64,000 nucleotides of DNA from Hymenobacter nitidus (lineage in GTDB: Bacteria; Bacteroidota; Bacteroidia; Cytophagales; Hymenobacteraceae): assembly GCF_020447315.1 (NCBI RefSeq), contig NZ_JAJADQ010000006.1, positions 186,001 through 250,000 of the forward strand, written 5' to 3'. Under the pieces are notes generated by a model. That model was not told the origin of the DNA and did no database searches. It was given only the letters and a program-made list of their open reading frames with translations. This document shows positions 35,099-43,085 of this stretch, in pieces. Every line of letters starts with the position of its first letter. Position 1 is the stretch's first letter. The position numbers and the translations under genes were made by a program.

Positions 35099-36657
35099 CC
35101 GGGCTGCTCACTTTCTGGCAAGCCCAGGCCGGCAAGCTGGGCGAACAAACCCTGCAGCACATCGGCCTCACGGCGGCTTCCCTGCTGCTGGCCGTGGTGC
35201 TGGGCGTGCCCCTGGGGCTGCTGCTCACGCGCCGGCCGCGCTGGGCCCCGGCCGTGCTGGGCGTGGCCGGCGCCCTACAAACCGTACCCAGCATTGCCCT
35301 GCTCGGCTTCCTGATTCCGTTGCTCGGCATCGGCCCCAGGCCCGCCATTTTGGCCCTCTTTCTTTACTCGCTGCTGCCCATCATCCGCAACACGCTGGCC
35401 GGTATTCAGGGCGTGAGCCCGGCCGTGGTGGAAGCCGCCCGGGGCCTGGGCCTCACCGACGGGCAGGTGCTGCGCCGCGTGGAGCTGCCCCTGGCCCTGC
35501 CGGTCCTGTTTGCCGGTATCCGGACTGCCACGGTGATTAATGTGGGCATGGCCACGCTGGCCGCCTACGTGGCGGCGGGCGGCCTGGGCGAGTTTATCTT
35601 TGGCGGTATTGCCCTGAACAACCCGGTGATGATTCTGGCCGGCGCCCTGCCTGCCGCGGCTTTGGCCCTAGCCTTCGATGCCGCACTGGCCGGGCTGCAG
35701 CGCCTGAGCACCCGGCGGCTGGTGCGCGTGGGCGCAGCCCTGCTGGCAGTGCTGCCGCTGCTGGGCGGGCTGTATCTGCTGCCCCGGGCGGCGGGCAAGC
35801 TGCTGGCTGGCTTCAGCCCCGAGTTTGTGGGCCGGGCTGATGGGCTACCGGGCCTGCGCAAAGCTTACCACCTGCGCCGCCTGCCCAGCGTGGTGCTGGC
35901 CCCGGCCCTGGTGTACGAGGCCGCCCGCCACCACGACGTAGACCTGATTGACGGCTACTCCACCGACGGCCGCATCCGGGCCTACGACTTGCGGGTGCTG
36001 CACGACGACCGGCGCACGTTTCCACCCTACTACGCGGCCCCGGTGGTGCGCCCTGCGCTGCTGGCCGCTCACCCCGAGCTGCGGGGCGTGCTGGACCAGC
36101 TGGCTGGGCAGATTTCCGATTCGGTAATGACCAACCTGAACTACCGCGTCGACTACCTGCACCAGGAGCCCCGGGCCGTGGCCCATGCCTTTCTGCGGCG
36201 GCGCGGCCTGTGGAAAGAGCCCCGCCCCCAAACGCCGGGCGCCGCCGTGGTGCGGCTGGGCTCCAAGATTTTTGCCGAGCAGTATATTCTGCTGGAAATG
36301 TACGCGGCCCTGATTCGGGGCAATACCGGGCTGGCCGTGGAAACCAAAACCGGGCTGGGCGGCACAACTATCTGCTTCGAAGCCCTGCGCACCGGTGCCA
36401 TCGACCTGTACCCGGAGTATACCGGTACGGGCCTGCTGGTGCTGCTGCAGCCCTCCCCCGCCGTCCTCGATTCGTTGGGCGGGCGGCCGCCGGCCGTGTT
36501 TGGCTACGTGCAGCAGCAGTTTCGGCGGCGCTACGGGCTGGAGTGGCTGGCCCCGCTGGGCTTCAACAACACCTACGCCCTGCTGATGCGCCAACGCCAC
36601 GCCCGGCAGCTCGGCATTACCTCTATTTCGCAGCTGAGCACCTACTTGCGGCAGTAA
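35086..36657 (+). CDS. ABC permease fused to a circularly permuted osmolyte-binding domain
   Basis: The 523-residue protein combines an OpuCB/ProW-like permease (about 1-210; the EAA loop reads EAARGLGLTDGQVLRRVELP) with a membrane helix at about 213-233 and a periplasmic binding domain at 238-521. In the usual OpuCC/YehZ order GSKxFTEQ and the YPEYTGT segment come first and the EFxxRxDGLPGL, DxIDxYSTDG and PPYYAAPV segments come last. Here it is the reverse: SPEFVGRADGLPGL at 244-257, DLIDGYSTDG at 286-295 and TFPPYYAAPV at 311-320 come first. GSKIFAEQYILLEMY (392-406), DLYPEYTGTG (440-449) and GFNNTYALL (492-500) come last. With the ATPase gene this forms a complete two-gene importer. The substrate is inferred as a quaternary amine. 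Confidence 0.88.
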   Translation: METITGLLTFWQAQAGKLGEQTLQHIGLTAASLLLAVVLGVPLGLLLTRRPRWAPAVLGVAGALQTVPSIALLGFLIPLLGIGPRPAILALFLYSLLPIIRNTLAGIQGVSPAVVEAARGLGLTDGQVLRRVELPLALPVLFAGIRTATVINVGMATLAAYVAAGGLGEFIFGGIALNNPVMILAGALPAAALALAFDAALAGLQRLSTRRLVRVGAALLAVLPLLGGLYLLPRAAGKLLAGFSPEFVGRADGLPGLRKAYHLRRLPSVVLAPALVYEAARHHDVDLIDGYSTDGRIRAYDLRVLHDDRRTFPPYYAAPVVRPALLAAHPELRGVLDQLAGQISDSVMTNLNYRVDYLHQEPRAVAHAFLRRRGLWKEPRPQTPGAAVVRLGSKIFAEQYILLEMYAALIRGNTGLAVETKTGLGGTTICFEALRTGAIDLYPEYTGTGLLVLLQPSPAVLDSLGGRPPAVFGYVQQQFRRRYGLEWLAPLGFNNTYALLMRQRHARQLGITSISQLSTYLRQ

Positions 36658-36707
36658 CCCGGGGCTTCCTCTCAACTTCTGAATTGCGCGGCATGGCGCC
36701 CCTAGCA

Positions 36708-37943
36708 CTACGGTTGGCTGAGGTAGATGCGGAAAAGGGTGCCGACGTTCAGCTGGCTTTCTACCTCGATGCGGCCACCCTGGGCCTGCACCAGCCGGTT
36801 CACCAGAAACAGGCCGACGCCCGTGCCTTCACCGGCTTCGGGGTGGAAGCGCCGGAACAGGTGAAACATCTCCGTTCCGTGCTTTTCCAGGTCGATGCCC
36901 AGGCCGTTGTCCTGAATTTCGATGATGGACTGCCCCGACGCCTGACGACTTCTGATGCACACCTGCGGGGCACGTTCAGGGTGCCGGTACTTGATGGCGT
37001 TGGCCAGCAGGTTCAGCAGAATGGTGCGCAGACTGCTGCGCACGGCCACTACCTCGGACTGGGCGGCAAAGTCCGTGTCGACAGAACCGTGCACCGTGAG
37101 TAGCTGCGGGCGCAGGGTCTGGAGCACGTCGGCGGTAAGGTCGGGCAGGGAAACGGGCTCGGTGCTCTGCTCGCCCGTGGCACGGTCTACCTGCACCACG
37201 GCCGACAGATCCGTCACGGTGGTAGTCAGGTCGCGGATGGACTCGTCCACAAGGCGCAGCAGCTTGTCTTCCTCCGGGTCGTCGAAGGTAGCCGTGCGGC
37301 GCATCTCGTCGAAAAGGCCACGCAGGTTGTTGATGGGCTGCTTCAGGTCGTGGGAGGCGGCGTACACGAAGTTGTCCAGGTCGGCGTTGGTGCGGGCCAA
37401 TTGCTGGTTGCGGGCCTCTATTTCCTGGTTGGCAGCCAGCAGCTGGGCGTTGGTTTGCTGCACCTGCTGGCGGGCCTTGGTCAGCTCGTCGAGCGAGTCG
37501 CGCAGCTGCTGGTTGATGGTTTGGAGCTGCCCGTGGTAGCGGGCCACGTACTGGCGCCACTCGTTTTTCTCAATGGCGTGCAGCACGGTTTTGCTGAGCA
37601 GCTCCTGGTCGAAATGGCCCTTTACCAGGTAGTCGAGGGCGCCTTCGTTGAGGGCGCGCACGGCCAGGGCCTCACTACCCCCACCCGTAATCATGATGAC
37701 GCACAGCGAGTCGGGCCCGGTCAGCTGCTTCAGATCGTTCAGCAGGGTCAGGCCGTCGGTGTCGAGCAGGTTATAGTCCAGCAGCACGCAGTCGGGCCGC
37801 AGGCGCTGGAATTGCGCCAGGCCTTCTGCCCCCGAGGCAGCCTCCAATATTTCCAACCGCTCAAACCCCATCTGTTTGCCCAGATAGCGCTTATACAACA
37901 CCCGGTCATGCTCGTTGTCGTCAACGAGGAGGATTTTTTTCAC
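36708..37943 (-). CDS. Receiver-histidine kinase (phytochrome operon)
   Basis: The 411-residue cytoplasmic protein begins with a receiver domain (1-125; phospho-acceptor Asp in CVLLDYNLLDTD). A coiled coil follows (about 130-190), then a HisKA domain with NFVYAASHDLKQPINN and an HATPase domain (NLLANAIKYR, IQDNGLGID, GEGTGVGLFLVNRLV). The receiver-first order suggests that it accepts phosphate or protein contact from an upstream kinase, presumably the phytochrome, and then signals through its own kinase. It is the last gene of the operon, 12 bases after the response regulator. No output DNA-binding domain is present. Confidence 0.92.
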   Translation of the reverse strand: MKKILLVDDNEHDRVLYKRYLGKQMGFERLEILEAASGAEGLAQFQRLRPDCVLLDYNLLDTDGLTLLNDLKQLTGPDSLCVIMITGGGSEALAVRALNEGALDYLVKGHFDQELLSKTVLHAIEKNEWRQYVARYHGQLQTINQQLRDSLDELTKARQQVQQTNAQLLAANQEIEARNQQLARTNADLDNFVYAASHDLKQPINNLRGLFDEMRRTATFDDPEEDKLLRLVDESIRDLTTTVTDLSAVVQVDRATGEQSTEPVSLPDLTADVLQTLRPQLLTVHGSVDTDFAAQSEVVAVRSSLRTILLNLLANAIKYRHPERAPQVCIRSRQASGQSIIEIQDNGLGIDLEKHGTEMFHLFRRFHPEAGEGTGVGLFLVNRLVQAQGGRIEVESQLNVGTLFRIYLSQP

Positions 37944-37955
37944 GCGCGCAATAAC

Positions 37956-38399
37956 CTAGTGGGTCAGGGGGAGTTCGGAGGTATTCAGCCAGTAGCGCAC
38001 CAGCAGCCGGGTTTTTTCTTCCAGAGCTGCGTATTCCATCGGCTTGGTCAGGTAGCTGTTGGCGCCCAGCCGGTAGCAGTCCTCAATGTCGCGGCTGCTG
38101 CTGGAAGTGCTGAAGATAATGACTGGAATTGACTGCAAACGTGGGTCGCGCTTCAGGGTTTCGAGCACGGTGCGGCCGTCGGTGCCGGGCAGGTTCAGGT
38201 CGAGCAGCACGAAGGCGGGCAGCACCTGGGGCCAGCTTTTGTGCTGACCGTAGCCCTGCAGGTATTCCAGGGCCTGGTCGCCGTCCTCGCAGCGCAGCAG
38301 CTGGTTGGGCAGGGCATGCTTGCGGAAGGCCCGGCCCAGGGCCGTGAAGTCTTCTATACTGTCTTCGACCACCAAAATGGGCTTGTGCGTATCGACCAT
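37956..38399 (-). CDS. Single-domain response regulator (Rcp1-like)
   Basis: This 147-residue receiver domain starts ILVVEDSIEDF, has the phospho-acceptor Asp in FVLLDLNLPGTDG, the conserved Thr/Ser strand VIIFSTSSSSRD and the Lys in YLTKPMEY. There is no output domain. Regulators of this type directly follow phytochrome genes and accept phosphate from them. It is separated from the phytochrome stop by only three bases. Confidence 0.93.
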   Translation of the reverse strand: MVDTHKPILVVEDSIEDFTALGRAFRKHALPNQLLRCEDGDQALEYLQGYGQHKSWPQVLPAFVLLDLNLPGTDGRTVLETLKRDPRLQSIPVIIFSTSSSSRDIEDCYRLGANSYLTKPMEYAALEEKTRLLVRYWLNTSELPLTH

Positions 38400-38402
38400 G
38401 GC

Positions 38403-40721
38403 TTAGAGGTGCTTAGAAAGTGAGAAATAAAAGGTAGCGCCCTGGCCCAGAGCCGACTCCACCCACAGTTCGCCGTCGTGTTTGCCTACCATCTTGCGGG
38501 CTATGGCCAGCCCCGCGCCCGTGCCGCCTCCGTACTTCTCCTGGGCGTGCAGCCGCTTAAAGATCCGGAAGATGGACTCGTGGTGCTTCGGGTCAATACC
38601 AATGCCGTTGTCCTGCACGTAGAATACGTAGAAATCGTGGGGGTGGCCGGTGCCGCGCGGGCCCCGCGTATCGGCGGGGGCCAGGCCCACACGAATTACC
38701 TTCTCCGTGTCGTCGCTGTAGCGCATGGCATTGGTCAGCAGGTTGTTGAACACCTCCCGGATGCGAATCGGGCTGCAGCGCAGCGTGGGCAGCTCATCCA
38801 GGATGCTGACGCGGGTCTGGGTTTGCTCGAAGCGCGGGTGCAGCAAGTCGATTACCTCCTCCACCAGCGCCTGCACGTTGGTTTCCTCCACCACTATTTC
38901 CTGGCGGCCCACGCGGGCCAGCTGCAGCAGCGACTCGATCAGGGACTCCATGCGCTGGCTTAGGCGCACCAGTGTTTGGAGGCGGCCGGCGCCTTCCGTG
39001 TCGAGCTTATCGGCGTAGTCTTCGAGCAGGAAGAGGGAGTAATTATGAATGCCGCGCAGGGGCTCTTTCAAATCGTGGGAGGCCACGTAGGCAAACGAGT
39101 CCAACTCGTCGTTGCTGCGCTCCAGCTCCGAGTTAAGGCGGCTCAGGCTGGTGGCGCGCGCCTGCAGCTCGTTGAAAATCTTGAGGCGCACGTCGGACAA
39201 ATGCAGGCGAATTTCCTTGGCCGCCTCAATTTCCATCGGCAGCCACGGCGCCGACGTGTTCATTACCGTCTGGGCCCAGGCCTCAAACGACTGCCGGGGC
39301 GAGAGGCGCAGCTGCCCGTCCTGCATAATCTCGGCTTTCTGGCTTTGCCCGGCCCAGGTCACGGTCTGAATCTGCTCGGGCCGGAACCAGATGATGTAGT
39401 CCAGGGCATCTTCGGCCAGGGCAATGGCAATCAGGCCGCTGGCCGTGCCCCGGATGGCCATGCCCTGCTCGGGGTTGTGGCGCACGTAGGAGTCGGTGTA
39501 GAAAACATCCTGGGGCGCGTTTGCCCGCAGCCACTCGGTCAGCTCCAGAATCTGCGCCTCGGTGGGCGTGTTGCCCAGCGTGATGATGTCGCCGTCGAAG
39601 CAGATGGCCGCCCCGCCGCAGTCGAAGGCGTCGCGAATGGTAGGCATGCGCTGGTAGAGCCCCTCCACGAAGTTGCTGTGGTGGCGCACCAGGTCGAAAA
39701 TCTGGGCCTGGGTCTGGCGAATGTGGAGCTGGTAGGCGGCGTCTTCCTGCTGCTGCTTGGTGGTAAGCAGAGCCGAGAAGGTTTTGCCGATAAACAGGCA
39801 GAGCTCACGCAGCTCGTAGCTCACCAGGCGCGGCGTGAGGTGGTGGCAGGTAATCAGGCCCCAGAGCACCCCATCCTGAATGACGGAAATCGTCATAGTG
39901 GCCGCCACGCCCATGTTGCGCAGGTATTCCAGGTGTATCGGCGACACGCTGCGCAGCACGGCGTAGGTCATGTCGGGCGGGCGCGAGGCCTGCGGGTGCA
40001 GCACCGGCACCAGCTTGGCGGGCTGGTAGCTGGCATCGGGAATAAAGCGCAGCCAGTTTTTGAGGTACATGGCCCGGGCCTGCTGCGGAATGTCGGTGGC
40101 AGGGTAGTGCAGCCCCATAAAGGGCTCCAGCTCGTCCTGCTTGGCCTCGGCCACTACTTCGCCGCTGGCATCGGCGGCAAAGCGGTACATCAGCACCCGG
40201 TCGAAGCCGGTGATGTCGCGCACCTGGTCGACGGCCACCTGGCAGAACTCGCGCACCGAGGGGGCGCTCAGCAGCTGGGTCAGCGTCAGGTTCAGGGACG
40301 GCAGGTCCAGGACGCTGACTTCCGTATTGGCCACCGGCTCAAACTCGAGCCAGATCAGCTGGTCGTAGCGGTGCAGGATGATTTTGTAGAACGGCTGCTC
40401 GGCCACCGCATCAAGGCGGGCCCCCAGCAGCTTGGTGGCTTCGGTGAGGGAAGGCAGCAGCGCCTCAATTTCGGCTATAGTTGCCGCGCTCAACACCTTA
40501 TCCAGGCCCGCGCCTATCAGCGCCTCGGCGTCCAGGCCAATGAGCTGCCGGGTATTTTCGCTGGCGTGCACAATGCGCCGGGTCTCGGGCTGCAGGCACA
40601 GCAGAAAGCCGTAGGGCTGCACCGAGCCGGGAATGTGAATAGGCTCCCGGTCACAGTTGGTAAGGGTGATGGGAGAGTTCAGCAGACTTTCGTCGCTGTA
40701 GATTAGGGTTTCTCGATCCAC
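38403..40721 (-). CDS. bphP: Bacteriophytochrome histidine kinase
   Basis: The 772-residue red/far-red photoreceptor has the PAS-GAF-PHY-kinase order. The biliverdin attachment Cys is Cys23 in TNCDREPIHIPGSVQPYG. The GAF domain has LHYPATDIPQQAR and GLITCHH. The PHY tongue has the LSPRQSF motif. The kinase has FAYVASHDLKEPLRG, NLLTNAMRYS, VQDNGIGID and GGGTGAGLAIA. Light should change its kinase activity toward the adjacent regulators. It overlaps the heme oxygenase gene upstream by 19 bases, so chromophore synthesis and apoprotein are coupled. All signature residues appear intact. Confidence 0.96.
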   Translation of the reverse strand: MDRETLIYSDESLLNSPITLTNCDREPIHIPGSVQPYGFLLCLQPETRRIVHASENTRQLIGLDAEALIGAGLDKVLSAATIAEIEALLPSLTEATKLLGARLDAVAEQPFYKIILHRYDQLIWLEFEPVANTEVSVLDLPSLNLTLTQLLSAPSVREFCQVAVDQVRDITGFDRVLMYRFAADASGEVVAEAKQDELEPFMGLHYPATDIPQQARAMYLKNWLRFIPDASYQPAKLVPVLHPQASRPPDMTYAVLRSVSPIHLEYLRNMGVAATMTISVIQDGVLWGLITCHHLTPRLVSYELRELCLFIGKTFSALLTTKQQQEDAAYQLHIRQTQAQIFDLVRHHSNFVEGLYQRMPTIRDAFDCGGAAICFDGDIITLGNTPTEAQILELTEWLRANAPQDVFYTDSYVRHNPEQGMAIRGTASGLIAIALAEDALDYIIWFRPEQIQTVTWAGQSQKAEIMQDGQLRLSPRQSFEAWAQTVMNTSAPWLPMEIEAAKEIRLHLSDVRLKIFNELQARATSLSRLNSELERSNDELDSFAYVASHDLKEPLRGIHNYSLFLLEDYADKLDTEGAGRLQTLVRLSQRMESLIESLLQLARVGRQEIVVEETNVQALVEEVIDLLHPRFEQTQTRVSILDELPTLRCSPIRIREVFNNLLTNAMRYSDDTEKVIRVGLAPADTRGPRGTGHPHDFYVFYVQDNGIGIDPKHHESIFRIFKRLHAQEKYGGGTGAGLAIARKMVGKHDGELWVESALGQGATFYFSLSKHL

Positions 40722-41269
40722 GCGTGCAGAGTTTGAAAAGTTGCCGCGGCCGAGGCCACGATTTCGGCTTGGTTGTCCTCGGTAGCCGCCTCGCCCAGCA
40801 GCTGGCAGAAGCTTTTCCAGAGCGGCCCGGTTTGCTCGCCGTGGCCGCTGAAGTAGGTGCGGGCCTCTATTCCGGCCTTACCCAACTGGCGGGCCAACAC
40901 CTGCCCGCCCAGCGTGGAGCCTTCCAGTACGTACATGGCGCCCAACAGTTGAGCTGGCGTTTCGAGCGGCGGCATAGTCGGGCACAGGGGCAGCGCAGTA
41001 GCGCCCACGCCCAGGTCGGCAGGTATCAGGTGGGCGCGCTGCCGCAGCTCCGGCTGCCACTCCGGCCCCAGGCCGTGCTGGCGCAAATGGGCCTCGTAGG
41101 GCACCAGAAAGCCGTAGAGCTTGGCCAGAAACCGGTGGGTGGCTTGCGCAGTAATCGAATCGGCCTGCAGGGCCCGGTTGAACTCATTCTGCTCCAGGGC
41201 ATCATGGTACGGCCGGGTTTCGGTGCGCAGCTGCTGCAGAATGGCCGGTCGATGAAGGGTAAGCGACAT
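40703..41269 (-). CDS. bphO: Biliverdin-producing heme oxygenase
   Basis: From the ATG at 41269 the protein has 188 residues, normal for bacterial heme oxygenases. It contains the heme-ligand region LRTETRPYHDALEQNEF and the distal helix AMYVLEGSTLGGQVLARQL. It opens heme to biliverdin, the chromophore of the phytochrome encoded next, whose start lies 19 bases inside this gene. The longer frame to 41470 is rejected because its first 67 residues look non-coding. A near-match -7 element TACTTTTC lies about 35 bases upstream of the ATG. Confidence 0.92.
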   Translation of the reverse strand: MSLTLHRPAILQQLRTETRPYHDALEQNEFNRALQADSITAQATHRFLAKLYGFLVPYEAHLRQHGLGPEWQPELRQRAHLIPADLGVGATALPLCPTMPPLETPAQLLGAMYVLEGSTLGGQVLARQLGKAGIEARTYFSGHGEQTGPLWKSFCQLLGEAATEDNQAEIVASAAATFQTLHAWIEKP

Positions 41270-41511
41270 ACGGTACGGAAGAGTACGAAAAGTAAATATA
41301 CGGCAACATGAACGGAAATTCCGGCTGCCAAAGTTCACTACTGTTGAGGTGGCAGGTAGCCGGCGGCCCTGGCCACCCGGCCGCCGGCGGGGTCTTCCGG
41401 GCCAGATACTCTTGTGGTTAGCTGCCGTTTTCACGGTTGATTTCGCCCGGCAAAATTCAGGTTTCCCCACGCCTTTTCAGGAAATACGCCGGTGCAGGGC
41501 CCACCCCTGGC

Positions 41512-42381
41512 TTAGTGCTTGTGGCTTTGCCGAAACGCTTCCGGCGTCTGGCCCACGTACTTCCTAAAATAGCGGGCAAAGTAGGACGCGTCGTCGAAGC
41601 CCAGGGCCGCGGCCACCTGCGCCACCGACTGGGCCGAGTGCGTGAGCTGGCGCTTGGCCTCGGCCACTACCCGCTCGTGAATTAAGTCGCTGGCCGTTTT
41701 ATTGAGCACGCGGCGGCAGATGGCGTTCAGATGATTGGCCGTAAGAGCCAGCCGCTCGGCGTAGTAGCGCACCGATTTTTCGGCCCGGAAATGCGCGTTG
41801 AGCAGCTGCCCAAACGCCCGCACCTGCTCCAGGCCGTAGGCGGGCAGCGGCGCTTCCTCAGCCGGCGGGTAGGCGCGGGCGGCCAGCTCCAGCGTCAGGT
41901 ACACATAGGCGCCCACCACATCGGGGCGGTTGGGCGCCGCCGTTTGCTCCTCCTGGAATATACGCTCGAGCAGGGGCCGCACCTGGGTTTCGGCCGGCGC
42001 CAGGTAAACGACCGGCTGGTGGCCGGGCGTGAAAAACGGATAGGCAGCCAGGCGGCTGGCCGGGTAGTGCTGCAGGTAGAACTCGGCGGTGAAAAACAGG
42101 ATAAAGCCCCGGGTATTGGCCGACAGTTCCCAGGCGTGCACCTGGCCCGGCGTCAGGAAAAACAGGCTGCCCGGCCGCAGCTCGTAGCTAATCTGGTCGA
42201 TGGTATGGGTGCCCCGGCCGTGGGTAATATAGAGCAGCAGGTAGAAATCGTGGGCGTGGGGCTCATTTACGTGCGGAAAGCGCTGCACGTGGGTTTCGAG
42301 CTGCTGAACGTAGTACCAGGGGTTGTTGCCGGTGCGCGGAAACGCGTCGAGGGCCAGAACGGGCAGGGCGGGTGCTTTCAT
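41512..42381 (-). CDS. AraC family transcriptional regulator
   Basis: The 289-residue protein has an N-terminal cupin-like ligand domain (about 20-110, HVNEPHAHDFYLLLYITHG and GSLFFLTPGQVHAWEL). A C-terminal double helix-turn-helix spans about 185-285 (LALTANHLNAICRRVLNKTA; SVAQVAAALGFDDASYFARY). It binds DNA in response to an unknown small molecule. It lies upstream of the light operon on the same strand but 240 bases away, so a link to it is not shown. No terminator with a T-run is seen after it, though a GC-rich hairpin lies at 41360-41387. Confidence 0.93.
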   Translation of the reverse strand: MKAPALPVLALDAFPRTGNNPWYYVQQLETHVQRFPHVNEPHAHDFYLLLYITHGRGTHTIDQISYELRPGSLFFLTPGQVHAWELSANTRGFILFFTAEFYLQHYPASRLAAYPFFTPGHQPVVYLAPAETQVRPLLERIFQEEQTAAPNRPDVVGAYVYLTLELAARAYPPAEEAPLPAYGLEQVRAFGQLLNAHFRAEKSVRYYAERLALTANHLNAICRRVLNKTASDLIHERVVAEAKRQLTHSAQSVAQVAAALGFDDASYFARYFRKYVGQTPEAFRQSHKH

Positions 42382-42470
42382 GCGGAAACAAGCCCCGCCG
42401 CCCAGGGACCAAGGCGGCGGGGTGCCCGCGCAAGCTACGCAATATCAGCAGCGCAAATTGCCGGGCAACC

Positions 42471-42531
42471 AGGCAGCCAGAAAAAGCCCCGCCGCCAGAA
42501 GTTCTGACGGCGGGGCTTTTTCTGGCTGCCT
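42471..42531 (-). terminator. Exceptionally long terminator hairpin after the DUF983 gene
   Basis: Two 30-base arms (42471-42500 and 42502-42531) pair with a single mismatch around one central base. The inner part is an ordinary GC-rich terminator stem with A/T runs, and AGGCAGCCAG / CTGGCTGCCT extends it outward. It begins at the stop codon of the DUF983 gene. Confidence 0.85.
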
Positions 42532-42968
42532 TATAAAGCGGCGGGGGCGTTGGAGCGGCCAGGCCGGGCCGCATCCGGAGCTAGCCGCCGCAGGTTGGGG
42601 TCGTACTTGATGCCCCCGAACAGGTAGAGCATAATGGCCCGGGAGTAGCGCAGCGTGGCCGGCGCCGTAAGCAGTACCAACACCGTAACAATCAGCACAT
42701 ACACCCACACCGAGGGGTTGTTGAACAGATAGTAGGCCGCCACGCCGCCGATGGCAAACCAGGCCACCGAGAAGGCGTAACTCACAAACATGGCGCCCCA
42801 GTAGAATCCGGGCTCGGGCTCGTAGGCCACGCTGCACACGGGGCACCACTCGGGCATGATGGCGTACTTAGTGAGCTTGTAGGCCGGATACGAAAACAGC
42901 GGCCCCTGGTGGCAGCGCGGGCAGCGCAGGTCCAGCAGCGCCAGCGTGGAAGAATCTATGGGTTTCAT
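42531..42968 (-). CDS. DUF983 family membrane protein
   Basis: The 145-residue protein has two Cys pairs near the N-terminus (CPRCHQGPLF and WCPVC), probably a small zinc site. Two adjacent membrane helices follow at about 58-80 and 87-108. This matches DUF983 proteins of Bacteroidota and alphaproteobacteria, whose function is not established. The ATG at 42968 lies 31 bases downstream of an exact TACTTTTG promoter element. Its stop is the first base pair of a very long terminator hairpin. Confidence 0.88.
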   Translation of the reverse strand: MKPIDSSTLALLDLRCPRCHQGPLFSYPAYKLTKYAIMPEWCPVCSVAYEPEPGFYWGAMFVSYAFSVAWFAIGGVAAYYLFNNPSVWVYVLIVTVLVLLTAPATLRYSRAIMLYLFGGIKYDPNLRRLAPDAARPGRSNAPAAL

Positions 42969-42998
42969 AACGCAGAAATCTAGTGGTCGATAACGCTA

Positions 42999-43006
42999 CA
43001 AAAGTA
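42999..43006 (-). promoter_or_regulatory. Candidate -7 promoter element for the DUF983 gene
   Basis: TACTTTTG on the minus strand matches TAnnTTTG. A TTTG at 43026-43023 lies 16 bases upstream, slightly short of the usual -33 spacing. Confidence 0.5.
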
Positions 43007-43085
43007 CCTACGTGGCCCAGGCCAAAGAAGACACAAAAGCGTGCATCTACCGCACAAATCAACGATTTGCCCCGCCCCTAGTCGG

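Noticed and set aside
38976..40706. 576-codon plus-strand frame opposite the bacteriophytochrome
   Set aside because: It is a shadow of the phytochrome gene, with a His/Gly/Arg-rich product lacking domains.
41360..41387. GC-rich hairpin after the AraC gene as a terminator
   Set aside because: The stem is strong but no T-run follows on the minus strand, and it may be a chance GC-rich repeat.
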